DNA from: JBDRGC01 sp043818215
GTDB lineage: Bacteria; Chloroflexota; Anaerolineae; Anaerolineales; UBA11858
Assembly: GCA_043818215.1 (NCBI GenBank)
Contig: JBDRGC010000061.1
Span: 1-26,783 of the forward strand
DNA length: 26,783 nucleotides
Reading direction: 5' to 3'
Positions 22,910 to 26,783 of the stretch are shown here, in pieces (position 1 is the stretch's first letter; the number at the start of each line of letters is the position of its first letter). The translations under genes and the position numbers were made by a program. Under the pieces are notes generated by a model. That model was not told the DNA's origin. It did not search any database and saw only the letters and a list, made by a program, of their open reading frames with translations.

Positions 22910-23054
22910 TGTCATTGCGAAGCAGCTTTACCGCTGACACTTGCACCGCATATCATCCCCGTATGGGGACTGCGTTTGGTGCAGTGCAGGTGAGCAATCT
23001 CATCCTTGTCGAGAAGGAGACTGCCACGCTCCATAAACTCCGCTCGCAGTGACA
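22910..23054. repeat. TGTCATTGCGA-type palindromic element, interrupted
   Basis: The ends TGTCATTGCGAAGC (22910-22923) and CGCTCGCAGTGACA (23041-23054) are imperfect inverted repeats, a common intergenic palindrome type. Inside, GCTGA and AGCAATCTC are separated by a family P palindrome at 22939-22993. Rejoining them gives the expected GCTGAAGCAATCTC. Confidence 0.7.
22939..22993. repeat. CACTTGCACC palindromic element (family P), copy 3
   Basis: The 55-bp insert starts CACTTGCACCGC and ends GGTGCAGTGCAGGTG, with a longer central loop than the other copies. It is nested in the TGTCATTGCGA-type element without a target duplication. Confidence 0.75.
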
Positions 23055-23095
23055 TAGGCTCTCTAATGTGACATTGTCAAACTAAGAACGAGAAT

Positions 23096-23303
23096 AAAAT
23101 TACCTGCGCATTTGTTTCCTAACCCGGACGAGCCAGAACCACGGATTACACGGATTTTCACGGATTTTCTTTTTGTTTTTTCCGTGCAATCCGTGACATC
23201 GTGCCCTTTGGGTAAATCTGTGGTTAATTTCCTTGTTTTTTGTGCAAGGAATCAACCAACTACTAAGGCCCTAACGCGAGCGCCGGTTGAGTAGCGCAGG
23301 CAC
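23096..23303. repeat. Partial R1 element with inserted segment
   Basis: The left part of an R1-like repeat (ATTACCTGCGCATTTGTTT, then CCTAAC at 23118-23123) resumes at CCTAAC (23270-23275) and continues through GCGAGCGCCGGTTGAGTAGC to 23303. The segment 23124-23269 between the two CCTAAC copies looks inserted with a 6-bp target duplication. It carries dispersed ACCACGGATTACACGG / AATCTGTGGTT inverted sequence. The last 34 bp (23270-23303) are identical to 25669-25702. Confidence 0.65.
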
Positions 23304-23417
23304 GAAAAACATGTCACCCTACCCTTCGACAAGCTCAGGACGGCGCTCAATCATCGCTTTCAAATGAAATGAAACACACCCATATCATTTCGTAAAACAC
23401 GTGCTATATATAAAAAG

Positions 23418-23432
23418 TATAATACATTTGGA
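23418..23432 (+). promoter_or_regulatory. -10 element and ribosome-binding site before small ORF
   Basis: A consensus TATAAT (23418-23423) in very A/T-rich DNA is followed by TTTGGAG (about 23427-23433), 7 nt before an ATG at 23440. No good -35 hexamer is seen. This is the best promoter candidate for the ABC exporter gene. Confidence 0.4.
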
Positions 23433-23439
23433 GTATACA

Positions 23440-23505
23440 ATGAAGACTACCGGTTTATTCGGATGGAATACCGAGCTGCAATTGCTCGATGATTTCTGGC
23501 AGTGA
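23440..23505 (+). CDS. Possible 21-residue leader peptide upstream of ABC exporter
   Basis: The small frame encodes MKTTGLFGWNTELQLLDDFW followed by Q, ending in TGA. It has a GGAG site about 6 nt upstream and a TATAAT just before that. It ends 102 bp before the ABC exporter start and lies in the same direction, so it could act as a regulatory leader peptide. It could also be chance; there is no homology evidence. Confidence 0.35.
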   Translation: MKTTGLFGWNTELQLLDDFWQ

Positions 23506-23575
23506 TCACGGACTGCAAAGAGATAATTATACCCGTCGCCCCAAAAACACAGAAAAAGTGAGAACCAGCAAAATT

Positions 23576-23591
23576 CGGAAGTATACTTTCG
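23576..23591. promoter_or_regulatory. Palindrome next to the ABC exporter ribosome-binding site
   Basis: CGGAAGTATACTTTCG contains the perfect 10-bp palindrome AAGTATACTT (23579-23588). It lies just upstream of AGGAAGG, the ribosome-binding site of the exporter gene. It is a possible operator. Confidence 0.35.
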
Positions 23592-23607
23592 ACCCAGGAA
23601 GGAAGCT

Positions 23608-25380
23608 ATGAAACCATTTCAACTTATTCTCAGATATACTCGAAAGTACTCTTTGCAACTGTCTCTCACTGTGATCAGTATGTTGCTGCTGGTCGGCGTT
23701 CAGCTGACCATTCCCTGGATCATCAAGACCTTGATCCAAATTGCCACCGACCCGGCCGGAACGCCAAACTCATACCAGCTAATCACCACCCTGACCCTGG
23801 GAGCGTTTGGGATATTCATCCTGCGCGGGGTGTTTCAGTTCACTCGCAGCTATGTGGCCCATGTTGCCGGTTGGGGCGTAGTTGCTAATTTGCGCAAACA
23901 TCTATATGAGCACATGCAACGCCTTTCGCTGCGTTTTTACGAAGACAAACAAATCGGCCAGTTGATGTCTCAACTGGTCAATGACTCGGATTTGTTCGAG
24001 ACCTTGATTGCCCATGCCATTCCCGATGTCTTTGTGAATCTCCTGACCCTTGTGGGCGTCATCATGGTGTTGGGAAATATCAACTGGCAATTGCTGCTGT
24101 TGAGTCTGGCTCCCGTGCCGTTGGTGATCCTGGCTTTGAGAGTGTACGCCAAATATGTCCGCCCTGCTTTTCGTTTCCGCCAGCAAGAGTTGGGCGATCT
24201 CAACGCATTGTTGAACGAGAATATCGCCGGTATCCGTGAGATCAAGGCTTTTACCCGGGAAGAAGATGAGCTGAACCGGGTTGGGGTACGGATCGATAAT
24301 TATCGTAATTCCCTGCTCAAGGCTTTGCGTTTGATGGCGATCTTTTCGCCTTTTATTGAGTTCACTTCATCCCTGGGTCAACTGGTGGTCATCTTTTTTG
24401 GAGGACGACTGGCCTACCAGGGAATTCTGAAGGTCAGCGATCTGGTGGCCTTTTTCCTGTACCTCGAGATTCTTTACCAGCCTATCCGCTCCCTGAGTGG
24501 GGCCTGGGAAAATGTTCAAAATGCCTTAGCCGGCGCTGACCGGATTTCAGAGCTGCTGGATGAAGATGAAGAAGTCCACCAGGATCAGAAACACGCCATA
24601 GCGTTGCCAGAACCCGTTCAGGGGGCAATTACATTCCGGGATGTCAGTTTCTCCTATATCGACAGCGAAATTGTCCTGGAGGGTATCAATCTAAAAATCC
24701 TGGCCCATCACGTTGTCGCCCTGGTGGGGCCAACCGGGGTGGGTAAATCAACCCTGGTCAGCCTGATCCCGCGTTTCTATGAAGTCAGCCAGGGGGCAAT
24801 CAGCCTCGATGGACAGGATATCCGCAAAATCAAGCTCGAAAATCTGCGCCAGCAGATCAGCATAGTGCTGCAAGACGTTTATCTGTTCTATGGCTCTGTA
24901 CGGGAGAATATCCTTTTCGGACGGCCGGATGCCGATGAGTATGATGTGATCGAGGCTGCCAAGATCGCCAATGCCCATGAGTTTATCCTGACCTTGCCGG
25001 ATGGATACAACACAATGGTGGGTGAGCGAGGTGTGAAGCTTTCTGGTGGACAAAAACAGCGCATCTCGATAGCCCGTGCGATTCTCAAAGACGCCCCCAT
25101 CTTGATCTTGGATGAGGCCACCTCCTCGGTCGACACCGAAACCGAATTGCTCATCCAGCAGGCCCTGGAACGACTGATATCCGGACGCACCACCATTGTC
25201 ATTGCCCACCGCCTGTCAACCATCCGCAATGCGGACACCATCGTAGTCTTGGAAGGCAGTCAGATCAAGGAAATAGGCACCCACGAGGAGTTGATCGCGA
25301 TAGACGGTTTGTACAAACGCCTGTATTCGGTCCAACAGCGGGTTGATCGTGAATTTGAAATGGCAATAATTGAAGAATGA
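23608..25380 (+). CDS. ABC exporter, fused membrane and ATPase domains (MsbA/MDR type)
   Basis: The 590-residue half-transporter has a six-helix membrane domain (about 15-310) and an ATPase domain (335-575). ATPase motifs are Walker A GPTGVGKS (374-381), Q-loop Q422, signature LSGGQKQR (478-485), Walker B ILILDE (498-503), D-loop SSVD and the switch His H534. All are intact. It should work as a homodimer, or as a heterodimer with an unseen partner, exporting lipids, peptides or drugs. The start is supported by AGGAAGG 6-7 nt upstream. No partner ABC gene is adjacent. Upstream are a possible leader peptide and a palindrome; copies of the R1 repeat lie on both sides. Confidence 0.95.
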   Translation: MKPFQLILRYTRKYSLQLSLTVISMLLLVGVQLTIPWIIKTLIQIATDPAGTPNSYQLITTLTLGAFGIFILRGVFQFTRSYVAHVAGWGVVANLRKHLYEHMQRLSLRFYEDKQIGQLMSQLVNDSDLFETLIAHAIPDVFVNLLTLVGVIMVLGNINWQLLLLSLAPVPLVILALRVYAKYVRPAFRFRQQELGDLNALLNENIAGIREIKAFTREEDELNRVGVRIDNYRNSLLKALRLMAIFSPFIEFTSSLGQLVVIFFGGRLAYQGILKVSDLVAFFLYLEILYQPIRSLSGAWENVQNALAGADRISELLDEDEEVHQDQKHAIALPEPVQGAITFRDVSFSYIDSEIVLEGINLKILAHHVVALVGPTGVGKSTLVSLIPRFYEVSQGAISLDGQDIRKIKLENLRQQISIVLQDVYLFYGSVRENILFGRPDADEYDVIEAAKIANAHEFILTLPDGYNTMVGERGVKLSGGQKQRISIARAILKDAPILILDEATSSVDTETELLIQQALERLISGRTTIVIAHRLSTIRNADTIVVLEGSQIKEIGTHEELIAIDGLYKRLYSVQQRVDREFEMAIIEE

Positions 25381-25644
25381 GGTGATCGATGGTCGATCAA
25401 TCAGCAAATAATGCACCTTTTTGGACAGACAATTAACGAATTATCCCGATAGAGCAGAGCACGGATAAGATGACACATTCCGCTCTTCTCTGGTTTCTTT
25501 CACCCCTTCGATCCAACCTGAGGATACTGAAACAAGTCATCAGCGGGGGAGCCTATTAGCACAACGTGCAGCTATTACAGGTAGACAATGTAAATATGTG
25601 GTAAGCCGTTTACTCCCATCCATTTGCATCCCTAAGGAATGAGA

Positions 25645-25854
25645 ATTAAATAACTTGCGCGTTTGTATCCTAACGCGAGCGCCGGTTGAGTAGCGCAGGC
25701 ACACGTTTTTCGTGCCGGAGCGTATCGAAACCCAGCGGATTACGGCAAATTAGCTCATTTTCGCGCCCCGCTTGGTTTCGATACGGCTATCCGTCCCTCC
25801 GAGCCTACTCAACCGGCACTACACCTAAATTTGGAAATGGGCAAGTTATTTAAT
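25645..25854. repeat. R1 palindromic element, intact copy
   Basis: The outer arms ATTAAATAACTTGC (25645-25658) and GCAAGTTATTTAAT (25841-25854) are perfectly complementary. The inner arms GCCGGTTGAGTAG (25681-25693) and CTACTCAACCGGC (25805-25817) are also perfect, and a third pair is GTATCGAAACC / GGTTTCGATAC. This copy gives the uninterrupted reference for the one at 2-204. The rest of 25381-25644 shows no gene; near 25384-25400 a TGATCGA..TCGATCA hairpin follows the exporter gene without a T-tract. Confidence 0.85.
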
Positions 25855-25864
25855 CACCGCTCCT

Positions 25865-25901
25865 AAAGGACTACCAGTCAGCTGATGACTGGTAGTCCTT
25901 T
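25865..25901. terminator. Perfect 16-bp hairpin, terminator of the DUF5666 gene
   Basis: The arms 25865-25880 and 25886-25901 (AAAGGACTACCAGTCA and its complement) form a perfect stem with a 5-nt loop. It ends 25 bp past the stop codon of the minus-strand gene at 25926, and both strands end the stem in TTT. It is probably a terminator, possibly bidirectional. Confidence 0.6.
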
Positions 25902-25925
25902 GTCGATTTTGGGGAAATCAAAGTG

Positions 25926-26783
25926 TTACGGAGAGGGAGCCTGACCGGCGATCACCAGTTTAGCCAGATACTCGCCATCGCCCAGATCATCACCCCCCAC
26001 CAGGGCAACCGTTCCAACTTCCAGGTCTTCCAAGCTGTGGACACTGCCACCCGGGCTGCGGAAATTCGTCTCCTCAGAAACCAGGAAGGTGACCTCGTCC
26101 CCCTCTCGAGGCTGGATAGTGAAGGAGTCTGCTCCGATGGCAGCCACTTGTCCACCCGTCTTCACGTCGAAGTTAGGGAGGTCATCTGGCGATCCAGCAG
26201 CCACTTGGATAGCCAGCAATGTTCCGTCGCTCTGGGGTTGTGCGAACACAATCGCGATCATGTCAGGCTGCAAGTCGGCCAGGTCTTCGATTTCACCATT
26301 GCGGCTGTGGAACCTGGTATCATCATCCACAACGAAGGTCAAGTCTTCACCCTGGTGGGTATTCAACGCCAAGGTACTGACTGCGACATCCACCCCGGTG
26401 ACTGTGCCGGCATGACGCACTCGCCGGGGTTGTTCAGCCGTAATTAGTACACTGGCCAGGAGGGTGCCATCATCCTGTTCCTTTGCCGCTACGCCAACCA
26501 CCCAGCCCACAAGCAAATCTTCCAGGCTGGCTGCCTGACCGATGAAGCGGGTGCGCTCCACCACGGTGAAAGTTTTGTCTTCACCCGCGGGTGTGTGCAA
26601 TGTAAAGGTGCTGGCGGCGAGATCAACAGCGGTGACATCGCCCCGGGCACGGACGCCAAACCACTGAGAGGGGTCGAAATCTTCAGGCAGAAGAGCCACA
26701 ATTCGAGCGGTGAGTACGGCATCGGAATCTGGGCGGGCAATAACGAGAACCTTATCCCCAATTTTCATGTCACCAAAACCAGG
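25926..26783 (-). CDS. DUF5666-like repeat protein, partial at its N-terminus
   Basis: At least 285 codons of a repetitive beta-rich protein are visible. About four units of 65-75 residues follow one pattern: a G.V..(V/I) start, then FT(L/I)......G....TF.V, then T.F, then (S/V).LEDL.VG, then DGT(L/Y)LA. This matches the DUF5666/RNA-binding-like repeats found in secreted or surface proteins. An ATG at 26768 is available, but the frame continues to the window edge as PGFGD before MKIGDKVLV. That MKIGDKVLV resembles the internal LKVGDKV motif, so the true start is probably outside the window and a signal peptide cannot be judged. Function is unknown. Confidence 0.75.
   Translation of the reverse strand, partial: PGFGDMKIGDKVLVIARPDSDAVLTARIVALLPEDFDPSQWFGVRARGDVTAVDLAASTFTLHTPAGEDKTFTVVERTRFIGQAASLEDLLVGWVVGVAAKEQDDGTLLASVLITAEQPRRVRHAGTVTGVDVAVSTLALNTHQGEDLTFVVDDDTRFHSRNGEIEDLADLQPDMIAIVFAQPQSDGTLLAIQVAAGSPDDLPNFDVKTGGQVAAIGADSFTIQPREGDEVTFLVSEETNFRSPGGSVHSLEDLEVGTVALVGGDDLGDGEYLAKLVIAGQAPSP

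Noticed and set aside
1..26783. tRNA, rRNA or intact insertion sequence
   Set aside because: No cloverleaf, rRNA-like segment or transposase frame was seen on reading both strands.

Overview
The window looks like a chromosomal segment of an uncultured or little-studied Chloroflexota bacterium, most likely class Anaerolineae. The reasons are a TIGR03663-type membrane glycosyltransferase fused to NHL repeats, large multi-NTPase/TPR signalling proteins, a DUF5666-repeat protein, and intergenic DNA packed with small palindromic elements and 7-8 bp tandem arrays. This placement is inference from gene content; no rRNA or other decisive marker is present.

Layout. 1-1805 holds a composite repeat and a radical SAM/SPASM gene on the minus strand. 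1974-11566 is a minus-strand cassette of five genes, named here A to E in order of transcription. A (9581-11566) is a membrane protein with a degenerate NTPase domain. B (8187-9584) is an NTPase fused to an OmpR-type winged helix. C (6668-7948) is a third NTPase of the same family. D (2419-6675) is a 1418-residue protein with two P-loop domains and TPRs. E (1974-2465) is a GNAT acetyltransferase. A/B, C/D and D/E overlap; a hairpin terminator follows E, and a promoter with a dyad precedes A. 11567-14329 is repeat-rich and holds an array of about 228-bp units and a PIN toxin/antitoxin pair. 14330-17746 encodes the glycosyltransferase-NHL protein. An octamer array separates it from an RsuA/RluB pseudouridine synthase. 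On the plus strand come BipA/TypA (19072-20943) and an ABC exporter (23608-25380), with a minus-strand GT1-like glycosyltransferase between them. A DUF5666-repeat protein runs off the right edge.

How the genes may work together. The clearest unit is the A-E cassette. A, B and C share a family-specific set of motifs. A has two membrane segments and has lost the P-loop lysine; B carries the DNA-binding domain. I infer a membrane-to-DNA signalling or conflict-response module, with D as a large scaffold/STAND-like ATPase and E as a possible modifying enzyme. I do not recognise it as a named system.

The second notable layer is a miniature palindrome with ends CACTTGCACC...GGTG. Four copies are present: two sit inside other repeats at sites where the uninterrupted sequence can be read or reasonably reconstructed, and one sits in frame inside the radical SAM gene within a heptamer array.
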